In this document: positions 8,413-17,769 of the stretch, piece after piece
Layout: each line of letters begins with the position of its first letter
How positions within the stretch are numbered: the first letter of the stretch is position 1
Assembly (NCBI RefSeq): GCF_014203755.1
Contig: NZ_JACHJS010000001.1
Location: 6,634,001 to 6,698,000 of the forward strand
Reading direction: 5' to 3'
Length of the DNA: 64,000 bases
Origin: Saccharothrix violaceirubra
Lineage (GTDB): Bacteria; Actinomycetota; Actinomycetes; Mycobacteriales; Pseudonocardiaceae
Notes under the pieces: generated by a model
What the model was told of the DNA's origin: nothing
Seen by the model: only the letters and a program-made list of their open reading frames with translations
Database searches by the model: none
Position numbers and translations under genes: made by a program

Positions 8413-8869
8413 GTGCGAACCGAACCTGGAACATCGTAAATGCCCGCGCCGGCCGTTACCTGCGACGAACGGTGCGCTCACCGTTGACCGAAGTTGGTCC
8501 GACCGGACGGATCTTGTCCGGCCAGGTGGACCCCGGATCGGGCGTATCCGCTGGTCACAGCCCTCAACAGAACTGGGCCGAGAATGATCGAATCACCCGG
8601 TCCAGTGACCCCTGAAGAGGGTGGCGGACGCCACACCGGCCACTGTGGATTCGGCGTGGCGCCCTGGCCGGCGTCCGTCCCTTCCGGACTGGAGCGTCCG
8701 TCCACCCCGTACCGGGTCCAAGCCGCCGCTTTCCATGTGACGTGGCCCACCTGACGCACTTTCGTCAAGTCAACACAAGTGTGACGGGATCGACGCGCGG
8801 GCATCCCGGCGTCGATCCCCCCACTAACCTCGGTGTCGGGCGGACTCAACATCGAGGAGGCGCGACCAG
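8413..8869. other. Intergenic region before otsA with an inverted repeat
   Basis: About 457 bp without a supported gene. It should contain the otsA promoter; GTCAAGTCAACACAAG near 8764 is AT-rich but no clean promoter is evident. An 11-bp inverted repeat (8786-8796 with 8809-8819) lies about 50 bp upstream of the otsA start. Confidence 0.4.
8786..8819 (+). other. Inverted repeat in the otsA leader
   Basis: GGGATCGACGC at 8786-8796 pairs with GCGTCGATCCC at 8809-8819 around a 12-base loop. It could be a terminator of an upstream transcript, an attenuator or a repressor site. No T-run follows. Confidence 0.5.
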
Positions 8870-10309
8870 GTGAGCAGCGGCATCGGTGAGAACGGCGCGG
8901 ACTTCCTGGTCGTGGCGAACCGGCTGCCGGTCGACCTGGAACGGCTCGAAGACGGCACCCAGCGCTGGAAGCACAGCCCCGGTGGCCTGGTCAGCGCCCT
9001 GGAACCCTTCCTGCGCTCGCACAGCGGCGCCTGGGTCGGCTGGCCGGGCGTCGCGGACGCCGACGTCGAGGCGTTCTCCGAGGACGGCCTCCAACTGCAC
9101 CCCGTGGCGCTGAGCGCCGCCGACGTCGCCGACTACTACGAGGGCTTCTCCAACGGCACCCTCTGGCCGCTCTACCACGACGTCGTCGCGCCGCCCGCGT
9201 TCCACCGCCGCTGGTGGAACGCCTACGTGCGGGTCAACCAGCGGTTCGCGGACGTCACGGCCAAGGTCGCCGCCCAGGGCGCGACCGTGTGGGTCCAGGA
9301 CTACCAGCTCCAACTCGTGCCCGCGATGCTCCGCGAGCTGCGTCCCGACCTGCGCATCGGGTTCTTCCTGCACATCCCGTTCCCGCCCGTCGAACTGTTC
9401 ATGCAGCTGCCGTGGCGGACGGAGATCATCCGCGGCCTGCTCGGCGCCGATCTGGTCGGGTTCCACCGGCCCGGCGGTGCGCAGAACTTCCTGTGGCTGG
9501 CCCGCCGCCTGGTGGGCCTGGAGCCCAGCCGGGGCGCGGTCGGCGTGCGCACGCGGCCCGGCGTCGTCCAGGTCGGCGACCGCACGGTGCGCGTCGGCGC
9601 GTTCCCGATCTCCATCGACTCCACGAGGATCGACGCGCTGTCACGCGACAAGGAGGTCCAGAAGCGGGCCCGGAAGATCCGCGCCGATCTCGGGAACCCG
9701 AAGCGAATCCTGCTCGGCGTCGACCGCCTCGACTACACCAAGGGCATCGACCTCCGGCTGCGCGCGCTGCACGAGCTGTTCGCCGACGGCCGGATCGACC
9801 CGGGCGAGGTGACCATGATCCAGCTCGCCACGCCGAGCCGGGAGCGCATCGAGCATTACAAGCAGATGCGCGACGAGCTGGAGCGGATCGTCGGCCGGAT
9901 CAACGGCGAGTTCTCGACCGTGGGTCACCCGGTCGTCCACTACCTGCACCAATCGGTCGACCGCCGTGAACTCACCGCGTTCATGTCCGCCGCCGACGTC
10001 ATGGTGGTCACGCCGGTGCGTGACGGCATGAACCTCGTCTGCAAGGAATACGTGGCCACGCGACACGACCTGGGCGGCGCGCTCGTGCTGTCCGAATTCG
10101 CCGGTGCGGCGGCGGAACTGACCAGTGCGTTCCTCGTCAACCCCCACGACCTCGACGGCGTGAAGAACGCTCTTGAAGCCGCCCTCAAGCTCGATCCGGC
10201 CGAAGGTCGCCGTAGGATGCGCGCGCTGCGCCGCCAAGTCCTGACCCACGACGTCGACCGCTGGGCTCGTTCGTTCCTGGAAGCCTTGGGCACGCAGACC
10301 GCGATCTGA
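8870..10309 (+). CDS. otsA: Alpha,alpha-trehalose-phosphate synthase (UDP/GDP/ADP-glucose-forming)
   Basis: A 479-residue GT20 glycosyltransferase joining a nucleotide-glucose donor to glucose 6-phosphate to give trehalose 6-phosphate in the cytoplasm. Family blocks are visible in order: [58 protein letters not shown] and [17 protein letters not shown]. Length is normal for OtsA. The GTG start follows GGAGGCG closely. The next gene, 39 bp on, encodes the phosphatase step fused to a hydrolase, so the pair forms a trehalose operon. No regulator is next to it. Confidence 0.96.
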   Translation: MSSGIGENGADFLVVANRLPVDLERLEDGTQRWKHSPGGLVSALEPFLRSHSGAWVGWPGVADADVEAFSEDGLQLHPVALSAADVADYYEGFSNGTLWPLYHDVVAPPAFHRRWWNAYVRVNQRFADVTAKVAAQGATVWVQDYQLQLVPAMLRELRPDLRIGFFLHIPFPPVELFMQLPWRTEIIRGLLGADLVGFHRPGGAQNFLWLARRLVGLEPSRGAVGVRTRPGVVQVGDRTVRVGAFPISIDSTRIDALSRDKEVQKRARKIRADLGNPKRILLGVDRLDYTKGIDLRLRALHELFADGRIDPGEVTMIQLATPSRERIEHYKQMRDELERIVGRINGEFSTVGHPVVHYLHQSVDRRELTAFMSAADVMVVTPVRDGMNLVCKEYVATRHDLGGALVLSEFAGAAAELTSAFLVNPHDLDGVKNALEAALKLDPAEGRRRMRALRRQVLTHDVDRWARSFLEALGTQTAI

Positions 10310-10348
10310 ATCAGTTCAGAAGATCCCTACACACCTCCAGGAGGGGCG

Positions 10349-12880
10349 TTGACCGCCGAAGCCCTCCCCGCCGAGTTGCGTCGCGCGATCGTCCAGTTGG
10401 CGCGTACACCGCGCCTGCTCGTCGCGTGCGACTACGACGGGACATTGGCTCCGATCGTGGCTAACCCCGAGGACGCCCGCCCCTCGACAGAGTCGGTAGG
10501 CGCACTGCGCTCCCTCGCCGGGCTGCACGAGACGACGGCCGCGGTGATCTCCGGCCGGGCCCTGCGCGACCTCGCGACCCTGTCCCGCCTGCCGTCCGAG
10601 GTGCACCTCGTCGGCTCGCACGGGTCCGAGTTCGACGTCGGCTTCGTGCACGCGCTCGACGAGGACGCCCGCGCCCTGCACCGACGCCTGGAAGCCGAGC
10701 TGGAGCAGCTCGTCGACGGGCACGAGGGCGTGGCGCTGGAGGTCAAGCCCGCCAGCATCGCCGTGCACGTGCGCCGCGCCGAGCCCGACGTCGGCGAGCG
10801 TGTGCTCGCGGACGTCCGCTCCGGGCCGTGTACCTGGGACGGCGTCCAGGTCACCGAAGGCAAGGCCGTGGTGGAACTGGCCGTCATCCAGACCGACAAG
10901 GGCCACGCGCTCGACGTGCTGCGGCACCGCGCGTCCGCCACGGCGGCCGTGTTCGTCGGCGACGACGTGACCGACGAGAAGGCGTTCGCCCGGGTCACCG
11001 GGCCGGACCTGGGCATCAAGGTCGGCGACGGCGAGTCGCTCGCCGAGTTCCGGGTCGGCGACACGACCGACGTGGCGACCGTGCTCGCGTTCCTGCTCGA
11101 AGAGCGGCGGGCGTGGCTGCACGGCGACCAGGCCGTGCCGATCGAGCGGCTGACCATGCTGGCCAACGAGCGGTCCGTCGCGCTGCTCACGCCCGACGCC
11201 CGCCTGACGTGGCTGTGCCACCCCGAACCCGACTCGGCGGCGGTGTTCGCCGACCTGCTCGGCGGGCCGGCCGCCGGCCACTTCTCGATCAAGCCGGAGC
11301 ACGGGTCGCTGCCGCTGGGCCAGCGCTACGTGCCGGGCACGATGACCGTGGAGACGCGCTGGTCGCGCCTGCTCGTGACGGACTACCTGGACCACGACCT
11401 GGCCTCGCACCGCACCGACCTGGTCCGGCGGATCTCCGGCTCGACCAACGCGGTGATCACGTTCGCGCCCCGGCCCGAGTTCGGCCAGGTGCCCGTGCGG
11501 CTGTTGCGCGAACGCGGCGGCCTGCGCGTGGTCGGCACGTCCGACCCGATGGTGCTGCGCTCGCCCGGCGTCGACTGGCAGATCTCGTCCGACGGCATCC
11601 AGGAGACCGCGACGGCGATCGTGCGCCCGCGTGAGGGCGCGTCGATCCTGCTGGAGCTGCGCTGCGGCACCGACGACCTGTCCGAGGCCACCCTCGGCGA
11701 GCCGGAACGGCGGGCCCGCGCCGGCGCGTACTGGTCGGACTGGGCGGCCACGCTCAAGCTGCCGACCGTCGAGCCGGACCTGGTGCTGCGCTCGGCGTTG
11801 ACGCTCAAGGGCCTGGTGCACCACGACACGGGCGCGATCATGGCCGCCGCGACCACGTCACTGCCCGAGGAACTGGGCGGCATCCGCAACTGGGACTACC
11901 GGTACTGCTGGCTGCGTGACGCGGCGTTGACCGCCCAGGCGCTGGTGTCGGTCGGGTCGCTCGGCGAGGCCGAGGCGTTCCTGGGCTGGGTGCACGGCGT
12001 GCTGGGCACGTTGCCCGGACCGGAGCGCCTGCACCCGCTGTACACGTTGCAGGGCACCATGCTCGGTGCCGAGGCGGTGATCGATACGCTGCCCGGTTAC
12101 GCGGGTTCACGCCCGGTGCGCGTGGGCAACCTGGCGAACCAGCAGGTGCAGCTCGACGTGTTCGGTCCCGTCGTGGACCTGGTCGTGGTGCTGGCGGCGG
12201 CCCGCGGCGACCTGACCGACCAGGACTGGCGAATGGTCCAGGCCATGGCCGAGGCGGTGGCACGACGGTGGCACGAGCCCGACCACGGCATCTGGGAGGA
12301 ACGGCACGCACCACGTCACCACGTGTACTCGAAGGTCATGTGCTGGGTGACCCTCGACCGGGCGGTACGACTGGCGGAGTCGTACGGACGTGACATCGAC
12401 CCGGCGTGGCCCGTGCTGCGTGACACGATCGCCAACGACGTGCTCAAGCACGGCTGGAGCGACGCCGCGCAGTCGTTCACGACGGCGTACGACGGCGACG
12501 ACCTGGACGCGGCTTCGCTGCACGTCGGCCTGGCCGGCCTGATCGACCCGACCGACGAACGCTTCCAGGCGACGGTGACCGCGATCGAGGCCGAACTGCG
12601 GTCGGGCTCGACCGTGTACCGGTACCGCCGCGACGACGGCCTCCCCGGCGACGAGGGCGGCTTCCACCTGTGCGCGGCGTGGATGATCGAGTCCTACCTG
12701 CTCACCGGCCGCCGAACGGAAGCGGAAGAACTGTTCGCGCAGATGGTCGACGCAGCCGGCCCCACAGGCCTGCTCCCCGAGGAATACGACCCGATCGCGG
12801 AACGCTCGCTGGGCAACCACCCCCAGGCGTACTCGCACCTGGGCCTGATCCGCTGCGCCCAACTCCTGGCCGCACGCTAA
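10349..12880 (+). CDS. otsB: Fusion: trehalose-6-phosphate phosphatase (OtsB) plus GH15 trehalase/glucoamylase-like domain
   Basis: An 843-residue two-domain protein. Residues about 1-255 are a HAD phosphatase of the OtsB family, with the nucleophile motif CDYDGTL (D28, D30), VISGR, GSHGSEF and FVGDDVTDEKAF. Residues about 265-843 are a glycoside hydrolase family 15 domain with WDYRYCWLRDA, GIWEERHAPRHHVYSKVMCWV (catalytic acid region) and LPEEYDP...LGNHPQAYSHLGLI (catalytic base region). Actinobacterial GH15 members include true trehalases. One chain may therefore make trehalose and break it down. The TTG start has CCAGGAGGGG upstream. The frame is unbroken between domains, so this is not an artefact of two genes. 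Confidence 0.93.
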   Translation: MTAEALPAELRRAIVQLARTPRLLVACDYDGTLAPIVANPEDARPSTESVGALRSLAGLHETTAAVISGRALRDLATLSRLPSEVHLVGSHGSEFDVGFVHALDEDARALHRRLEAELEQLVDGHEGVALEVKPASIAVHVRRAEPDVGERVLADVRSGPCTWDGVQVTEGKAVVELAVIQTDKGHALDVLRHRASATAAVFVGDDVTDEKAFARVTGPDLGIKVGDGESLAEFRVGDTTDVATVLAFLLEERRAWLHGDQAVPIERLTMLANERSVALLTPDARLTWLCHPEPDSAAVFADLLGGPAAGHFSIKPEHGSLPLGQRYVPGTMTVETRWSRLLVTDYLDHDLASHRTDLVRRISGSTNAVITFAPRPEFGQVPVRLLRERGGLRVVGTSDPMVLRSPGVDWQISSDGIQETATAIVRPREGASILLELRCGTDDLSEATLGEPERRARAGAYWSDWAATLKLPTVEPDLVLRSALTLKGLVHHDTGAIMAAATTSLPEELGGIRNWDYRYCWLRDAALTAQALVSVGSLGEAEAFLGWVHGVLGTLPGPERLHPLYTLQGTMLGAEAVIDTLPGYAGSRPVRVGNLANQQVQLDVFGPVVDLVVVLAAARGDLTDQDWRMVQAMAEAVARRWHEPDHGIWEERHAPRHHVYSKVMCWVTLDRAVRLAESYGRDIDPAWPVLRDTIANDVLKHGWSDAAQSFTTAYDGDDLDAASLHVGLAGLIDPTDERFQATVTAIEAELRSGSTVYRYRRDDGLPGDEGGFHLCAAWMIESYLLTGRRTEAEELFAQMVDAAGPTGLLPEEYDPIAERSLGNHPQAYSHLGLIRCAQLLAAR

Positions 12881-12900
12881 GCAGCCACACCGGCCAACAG

Positions 12901-12931
12901 CCCTCCGGCCCACACGCAGTGGGCCGGAGGG
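12901..12931 (+). terminator. Hairpin terminator after otsB
   Basis: A perfect 13-bp stem (12901-12913 with 12919-12931) around a 5-base loop, 20 bases after the otsB stop. It sits between convergent genes. Confidence 0.85.
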
Positions 12932-12973
12932 CCACCGGCGGACCTCGACGCCACACCTCCGCACCCACCTCAG

Positions 12974-13039
12974 GGTGCCCAAGCACACACCCCTCACTGC
13001 CCGAGTGCGTATTTCAGGGTGTCCGAGCGGAGGACTCGC
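12974..13039 (+). repeat. Three tandem 22-bp intergenic repeat units
   Basis: Units 12974-12995, 12996-13017 and 13018-13039. The last is closest to the family core (GGTGTCCGAGCG..ACTCGC) and the first two are more diverged. Same family and orientation as at 769, 14457 and 53513. This array lies just past the 3' end of radA. Confidence 0.85.
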
Positions 13040-13067
13040 GCGTTCACACCGGCCCCGAGCAGCCCGG

Positions 13068-14423
13068 CTACTTCAGCTTGAGCAACCGCAAAGCCTCTCC
13101 CAGGTCGTGCGCCACCAACGCCCGCGTATCGGCCGGCAGCTTCCCCGCATCAGGCGGCACCAGCGCCCGCGTGTACCCCAACCGGGCGGCTTCGGCCAAC
13201 CGCCGCCCCACCCCCGTGACCCGACGCAACTCCCCGGACAGACTGACCTCCCCCACCACCACCAGGTCGTGCGGCAGGGACTGATCGGCAGCAGCCGACG
13301 CGATCGCCAACGCCAACGCCAGATCCACCGCCGGTTCCGTCAAACGCATACCGCCCACCGTCGCGGTGAAGACGTCCTTGTTCCCCATCGGCACCCGACC
13401 GCGCTTCTCCAACACCGCCATGACCATCGCGACCCGCGACGCGTCCAAACCGCTGACCGCACGACGCGGCGACGGCAGGCTGGTCGGCGTCACCAGCGCC
13501 TGGACCTCCCCGAGCAACGGCCGCTTGCCCTCCACCACGACCGTCACCGCGGAACCGCTCACGTCCTGCTCCCGCCGGTTGAGGAACAGCCCCGACGGGT
13601 CGGGCACACCGACGATCCCGTCGTCGCGCAGCTCGAAGCAGCCCACTTCGTCCGCCGCGCCGTACCGGTTCTTGATGCCGCGCAACAACCTCAGGCTCGA
13701 ATGCCGGTCGCCCTCGAACTGGAGCACGACGTCGACCAGGTGCTCCAGCACGCGCGGCCCGGCGACCGAGCCGTCCTTGGTCACGTGTCCCACGAGGACG
13801 ATCGGCAGGTTGCGCTCCTTGGCCACGGCGATCAGCCCGGACGTCACGGCCCGCACCTGGCTCACCCCGCCCGGCACGCCGTCGACCGACAGGGACGACA
13901 TGGTCTGCACCGAGTCGACGATCAGCATGCTCGGCTTCACCAGGTCGACCTGACCGAGCAGGGCCGCGATGTCGCTCTCGGCCGCCAGGTAGATCTCGTC
14001 GTGCAGGTTGCCGGTCCGGTCCGCCCGCAACCGCACCTGCCCGGCCGACTCCTCACCGGTGACGTACAGGCAGCGGCCGACGTTCAACGCCCACTGGTGG
14101 GCGACCTCCAGCAGGAGGGTGGACTTGCCGACGCCGGGTTCACCGGCCAGCAGGACGACCGCGCCGGGCACAAGGCCGCCGCCGAGCACCCGGTCCAGCT
14201 CACCGACGCCGGTCGGGTTCGCCCGCGAGGACTCGACGTCGACCTGCGCGATGGGCCGGGCGTCGGTGCCGGGGATGCCCGCGATCAGCCGCTGCGGCGC
14301 CAGTACACCGCGTTCCTCGACCGTTCCCCACGCCTGGCACTCGGGGCAGCGCCCCACCCACTTGGCGACCTCGAACCCGCACTCGGCACATCGGTAGACC
14401 GCAGCCCTGCCCGCCTTCTTCAC
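13068..14423 (-). CDS. radA: DNA repair protein RadA
   Basis: A 451-residue RecA-like ATPase that promotes branch migration and processing of recombination intermediates. It has an N-terminal zinc finger with Cys pairs near 12/15 and 26/29, a Walker A GEPGVGKST, the RadA motif GIKNRYG (usually KNRFG, here Tyr for Phe), and a C-terminal Lon-like domain with TEPAVDLALALAIASA. Length is normal. The start is GTG with TAGCCT six bases upstream, as for a leaderless transcript. In M. tuberculosis disA follows radA; here the downstream side carries 22-bp repeats and then otsB, so disA is not in place. 22-bp repeat arrays flank the gene on both sides. Confidence 0.96.
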   Translation of the reverse strand: MKKAGRAAVYRCAECGFEVAKWVGRCPECQAWGTVEERGVLAPQRLIAGIPGTDARPIAQVDVESSRANPTGVGELDRVLGGGLVPGAVVLLAGEPGVGKSTLLLEVAHQWALNVGRCLYVTGEESAGQVRLRADRTGNLHDEIYLAAESDIAALLGQVDLVKPSMLIVDSVQTMSSLSVDGVPGGVSQVRAVTSGLIAVAKERNLPIVLVGHVTKDGSVAGPRVLEHLVDVVLQFEGDRHSSLRLLRGIKNRYGAADEVGCFELRDDGIVGVPDPSGLFLNRREQDVSGSAVTVVVEGKRPLLGEVQALVTPTSLPSPRRAVSGLDASRVAMVMAVLEKRGRVPMGNKDVFTATVGGMRLTEPAVDLALALAIASAAADQSLPHDLVVVGEVSLSGELRRVTGVGRRLAEAARLGYTRALVPPDAGKLPADTRALVAHDLGEALRLLKLK

Positions 14424-14456
14424 GCGGCGAGGCTAGCGCCGGCCACCGACACCCAC

Positions 14457-14522
14457 GATGCCCGAACGCACTTTTCACGGTGTCTCAACGCACAACTCGC
14501 GGTGTCCGAACGTATAACTCGC
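14457..14522 (+). repeat. Three tandem 22-bp intergenic repeat units
   Basis: Units 14457-14478, 14479-14500 and 14501-14522. The last reads GGTGTCCGAACGTATAACTC plus GC and equals the second unit at 53535. The array separates radA from lpqE. Confidence 0.92.
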
Positions 14523-14543
14523 GCGAAAAGCGTGGAGCGGGGA

Positions 14544-15260
14544 TCAGTGCTCGGACTTGCCCTCGACGCGCGCCTCGGGCGTGGCGCCGATCGGCACCTG
14601 GAGGACGACCTGGCCGCCCTTCTCGAACAGGAACGCCACCGCGACCGTCTCACCCGGACGCACGTCCTTGCGCAGACCCTTGAGCACGATCTTCACCGTG
14701 CCGGGCTCGGCCTTGGCCGCCGTGGTCGTCGTGGGACGCGCCGACGAAGCCGACGAGGACGGCTTGCCCGACGACGCGGTGGTCGGCGCGGCCGACCCGG
14801 TGGTGGTCGAGTGGGCCGACGATTCCGAGGTGGCGTGCGCCGAAGTGGTGGCGTGCGCCGAAGAAGAGGACGTCGCGTGACCCGAAGCCCCGTCGGCCTC
14901 GCTCTTGATCGCGGTACCCGGCTCGAGCTGGACGTCGCCCTCCAGCACGCCCTCGCCCGCCTCGGCACTGGTCACCGACACCAGCTTGTCGAGGTCCACG
15001 CCGTTGTTGACGATGGTGACCACGACGGTCGCGTCGGAGCCGGACGCGTAGTGGCCCTCGGCGACCGGGAAAGCGAGCTGCGCGTCGCGGACCGCCACGG
15101 TGCCCGCATCGCCGGACGCGCCGTCGACGGCGGCGACCTGGCGGTCGGTCTGCGTGATCTGGCCGGCGCCGCACGCTGCTGCGGTCAGACCGAAACCGGC
15201 GACGACGGCGGCCACGAGGGCCAGTCGACGCGTCGGGGACTTCTGCTGTGCGCGACCCAC
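14544..15260 (-). CDS. lpqE: LpqE-like exported lipoprotein
   Basis: A 238-residue predicted lipoprotein. After a Lys/Arg-rich start, a hydrophobic stretch ends in the lipobox LTAAAC, so the mature protein should be lipid-anchored at its Cys. A beta-rich domain follows (VAVRDAQLAFP..ATVVVTIVNNG), similar to the PCu(A)C/LpqE type. A Ser/Thr/Ala low-complexity insert covers about 125-185, and the end (VKIVLKGLRKDVRPGETV) completes the fold. Metal or copper handling is possible from the fold alone. Position next to radA and divergent from carD matches M. tuberculosis lpqE. The GTG at 15260 is chosen because it directly precedes the signal; upstream frame extension to 15338 looks non-coding. Confidence 0.8.
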   Translation of the reverse strand: MGRAQQKSPTRRLALVAAVVAGFGLTAAACGAGQITQTDRQVAAVDGASGDAGTVAVRDAQLAFPVAEGHYASGSDATVVVTIVNNGVDLDKLVSVTSAEAGEGVLEGDVQLEPGTAIKSEADGASGHATSSSSAHATTSAHATSESSAHSTTTGSAAPTTASSGKPSSSASSARPTTTTAAKAEPGTVKIVLKGLRKDVRPGETVAVAFLFEKGGQVVLQVPIGATPEARVEGKSEH

Positions 15261-15562
15261 GGCTGCTCGGAATCCTTCCGGGTGTGCTGACCGGTCGGAC
15301 CCGTCCGCGCCTGACGGCGTGCGGACGACCACGACCACTGGTCAGGGAGCCTAACGGGGCGCCCGGGATCCGGCGGCATGTGGTGCCCCACAGACGATCT
15401 CGCCGTCCACAGTGGATCAAGATCCACCCCGGGCGGAGCATGCGAACGGGTGGTTTGTCAACCCCCCGCACGGGCCTTGACCAGCGCGAACCGATCTCCG
15501 GACGCCGAAGAGGGGATTGCTCGGCGTGTTAGACTGGGGTTAGCGAAAGGGGCAGAGGACAC
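15261..15562. promoter_or_regulatory. Divergent promoter region of lpqE and carD
   Basis: About 300 bp without a gene. The carD side contains GTGTTAGACTGGGG near 15528, a likely -10 region. A palindrome TCCACAGTGGA lies at 15406-15416, the one non-coding copy of a motif that recurs in coding sequence. Confidence 0.45.
15406..15416. repeat. TCCACAGTGGA palindrome (non-coding copy)
   Basis: An 11-bp TCCA-N3-TGGA palindrome. Four more copies lie inside genes at 30254, 37732, 39886 and 54606, where each encodes Ser-x-Val-Asp. Confidence 0.7.
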
Positions 15563-16051
15563 ATGGTTTTCAAGGTCGGAGAGACCGTCGTCTACCCGCA
15601 CCACGGTGCCGCTCTCATCGAAGCGATCGAGACCCGTGTGATCAAGGGCGAGGAGAAGAAGTACCTCGTCCTGAAGGTCGCCCAGGGTGACCTCACGGTT
15701 CGCGTTCCCGCCGACAACGCCGAGATCGTCGGTGTGCGGGACGTCGTCGGTCAAGAGGGTCTCGACCGGGTCTTCGAGGTCTTGCGCGCTCCGCACACCG
15801 AGGAGCCGACCAACTGGTCCCGGCGGTACAAGGCCAACCTGGAGAAGCTCGCCTCGGGCGATGTGAACAAGGTGGCGGAAGTGGTGCGCGACCTCTGGCG
15901 GCGCGAGAAGGACCGCGGGCTGTCCGCCGGTGAGAAGCGGATGCTGGCGAAGGCTCGACAGATACTGGTCAGTGAACTGGCGCTCGCCGAGGGCACCGAC
16001 GAGGACAAGGCCGAGGTCCTCCTCGACGAAGTCCTCGCCACCGCCTCCTGA
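15563..16051 (+). CDS. carD: RNA polymerase-binding transcription factor CarD
   Basis: A 162-residue essential actinobacterial transcription factor. It stabilises the open promoter complex, notably at rRNA promoters. The N-terminal RNAP-interacting (RID/Tudor-like) domain has [16 protein letters not shown] and [19 protein letters not shown]. The helical DNA-binding C-terminal domain includes the [14 protein letters not shown] segment and the conserved Trp in DLWRRE. Length equals that of mycobacterial CarD. A GGCAGAGG site precedes the ATG. It is divergent from lpqE and heads the ispD-ispF direction, as in M. tuberculosis. Confidence 0.98.
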   Translation: MVFKVGETVVYPHHGAALIEAIETRVIKGEEKKYLVLKVAQGDLTVRVPADNAEIVGVRDVVGQEGLDRVFEVLRAPHTEEPTNWSRRYKANLEKLASGDVNKVAEVVRDLWRREKDRGLSAGEKRMLAKARQILVSELALAEGTDEDKAEVLLDEVLATAS

Positions 16052-16102
16052 GCGACAAAATTTCCCCGAATAAGAAGATCCCACTCGGACCATCGCGAGA
16101 AC

Positions 16103-16795
16103 ATGGGTGTAGTCGCGCTTGTGCCCGCGGCCGGCCGTGGTGAGCGGCTCGGCTATGGCATGCCCAAGGCGCTGGTCCCGGTGGGCGGCGTTCCGCTGCT
16201 CGTGCGTGCGGTGCGCGGCCTGTTCGAGTCGGGCCGCGTCGGGCACGTCGTGATCGCGGCACCGCCCGCCGACGTGGACGCAGTGCACACCGTGACCGCC
16301 CCGTTGGCTCCCGCCTTCGGGGCGGTGCGCGTGTTGGCGGGCGGTGCGGAGCGGTCCGACTCGGTGCGGATCGCGTTGGCCCACGCCCTGCGTGAGATTC
16401 CCGACACCACGGTCGTGCTGGTGCACGACGCCGCGCGCGCGTTCACGCCGCCGCACGTGGTGAAGGCCGTCGTCGACGCGGTCGAGGCCGGCCACGAGGC
16501 GGTCGTGCCGGTGCTGCCGGTGGCGGACACCGTCAAGGAGGTCGACGACGCGGGCGTCGTCACGTCCACCCCGGACCGTGCGCGACTGCGCGTCGTCCAG
16601 ACACCACAGGGTTTCGCGGCCGGCACGCTGCGTCGCGCGCACGAGTCCGGTCTGCACGCGACGGACGACGCGGGCCTGGTCGAGCGGCTCGGCGTGCGGG
16701 TCGTGACCGTGCCCGGGCACCAGGACGCCATGAAGATCACCACGCCGTTCGACCTCGCGGTCGCCGAGGCGTTGTTCGTGGGAGAAGCACGGTGA
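16103..16795 (+). CDS. ispD: 2-C-methyl-D-erythritol 4-phosphate cytidylyltransferase
   Basis: A 230-residue enzyme of the MEP isoprenoid pathway; it transfers CMP from CTP to methylerythritol phosphate. The CTP-binding loop [10 protein letters not shown] is at the N-terminus, with [21 protein letters not shown] and [13 protein letters not shown] further on. The first Met starts right at the conserved [10 protein letters not shown], so the start is sound although the ribosome-binding site is weak. Its last bases overlap the ispF start (GTGA), so ispD and ispF are coupled. Confidence 0.96.
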   Translation: MGVVALVPAAGRGERLGYGMPKALVPVGGVPLLVRAVRGLFESGRVGHVVIAAPPADVDAVHTVTAPLAPAFGAVRVLAGGAERSDSVRIALAHALREIPDTTVVLVHDAARAFTPPHVVKAVVDAVEAGHEAVVPVLPVADTVKEVDDAGVVTSTPDRARLRVVQTPQGFAAGTLRRAHESGLHATDDAGLVERLGVRVVTVPGHQDAMKITTPFDLAVAEALFVGEAR

Positions 16796-17280
16796 GGGTC
16801 GGTATCGGCACGGACGTCCACCCGATCGAATCCGGCCGCGAGTGCCGGCTGGCGGGCCTGCTGTGGGAGGGCGTGGACGGGTGCGCCGGGCACTCGGACG
16901 GCGACGTGGCCGCGCACGCCTTGTGCGACGCGCTGCTGTCGGCGGCCGGTCTCGGCGATCTGGGCGCGGTCTTCGGCACGGGCGACCCGCGCTGGGCGGG
17001 CCGGCCCGGCGTGGACTTCCTGGCCGAGGTGCGGCGGTTGTTGGCCGGACGGGGTTTCCGGGTCGGCAACGCGGTGGTGCAGGTGATCTGCAACGCGCCG
17101 AAGATCGGCAAGCGCCGCGCGGAGGCCGAGGAGGTCCTGTCGGCGGCGGTCGGTGGTCCGGTCTCGGTGAGCGGGACGACGACGGACGGCCTCGGGCTGA
17201 CCGGGCGCGGCGAGGGGATCGCGGCCGTGGCGACGGCGTTGCTCGTGCCGCTCGACGAGGCCCGTGTCCCACAGGGTTGA
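16792..17280 (+). CDS. ispF: 2-C-methyl-D-erythritol 2,4-cyclodiphosphate synthase
   Basis: A 162-residue MEP-pathway enzyme that cyclises CDP-methylerythritol phosphate with loss of CMP, working as a trimer. Zinc ligands D8, H10 and H42 are present in GIGTDVH and [12 protein letters not shown]. The CDP-binding tail [17 protein letters not shown] is intact. The GTG start overlaps the ispD stop by four bases. Confidence 0.97.
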   Translation: MRVGIGTDVHPIESGRECRLAGLLWEGVDGCAGHSDGDVAAHALCDALLSAAGLGDLGAVFGTGDPRWAGRPGVDFLAEVRRLLAGRGFRVGNAVVQVICNAPKIGKRRAEAEEVLSAAVGGPVSVSGTTTDGLGLTGRGEGIAAVATALLVPLDEARVPQG

Positions 17281-17321
17281 ACGGCGGGGAATTCCCGGTC
17301 CCCCGGCCTAGCCTGAGGATC

Positions 17322-17717
17322 ATGGCAGTCACCTTGAGCGAGACCACCCGCGCCCTCGTCGACGCTCCCAACTACGCCACGATCGTCACGCTGGGCCGCG
17401 ACGGCCACCCGCAGACGTCGGTCATGTGGATCACCCGGGACGGCGACGACCTGCTGTTCTCGACCGTCGGCAGCCGGCAGAAGGCGGTCAACCTGCGGCG
17501 CGACCCGCGCGCGAGCGTCAACGTGTGGGACTCGGCCAACCCGGAGTCGTACGTCGAGATCCGCGGCACCGTGTCCGTCACGCCGGACGAGGGCCGCACG
17601 CTGCTGAACGCGTTGGCGCTCAAGTACACGGGCAAGGCGTACCCGACCGAGGCGCCGGAGGTCGAGCGGGTCGTCCTGCGGCTCACGCCGCAGCGGGTGG
17701 CCGGCAACGCCAAGTAG
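17322..17717 (+). CDS. PPOX-class (split-barrel) F420-dependent enzyme
   Basis: A 131-residue single-domain split-barrel protein of the pyridoxamine 5'-phosphate oxidase-like superfamily. Strands run ATIVTLGRDGHPQTSVMWITRDG, LLFSTVGSRQKAVNLRRDPRASVNV and ESYVEIRGTVSVT, and match the actinobacterial F420-dependent group (TIGR03618 kind), whose members reduce or bind F420 or flavin cofactors. The substrate is unknown. TAGCCT lies seven bases before the ATG, which fits a leaderless mRNA; GAGGA is also there. It stands alone between ispF and a HAD gene. Confidence 0.85.
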   Translation: MAVTLSETTRALVDAPNYATIVTLGRDGHPQTSVMWITRDGDDLLFSTVGSRQKAVNLRRDPRASVNVWDSANPESYVEIRGTVSVTPDEGRTLLNALALKYTGKAYPTEAPEVERVVLRLTPQRVAGNAK

Positions 17718-17743
17718 TCGCGGTGCCGGAGAGGTCGACTAAT

Positions 17744-17755
17744 TGGTCCAGACCA
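17744..17755. promoter_or_regulatory. GntR/DasR-type operator in the HAD-gene promoter
   Basis: TGGTCCAGACCA is a palindrome with arms TGGTC/GACCA, close to the DasR-responsive element core TGGTCTAGACCA. It lies between the expected -35 region and the TAGCGT -10 of the leaderless HAD gene, so binding would block transcription. Related sites are at 29537 and 33782. Confidence 0.6.
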
Positions 17756-17769
17756 CGTAGCGTGCGGTC

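Noticed and set aside
8643..8653. A further TCCANNNTGGA palindrome near CCACTGTGGA.
   Set aside because: The first base is G, not T, so the palindrome is incomplete; it was not counted.
12974..13039. The 22-bp arrays as CRISPR.
   Set aside because: Units abut without spacers, number only two or three, and there are no cas genes.
14690..14880. Ser/Thr/Ala-rich segment in lpqE as a tandem repeat.
   Set aside because: Low-complexity linker without a fixed period.
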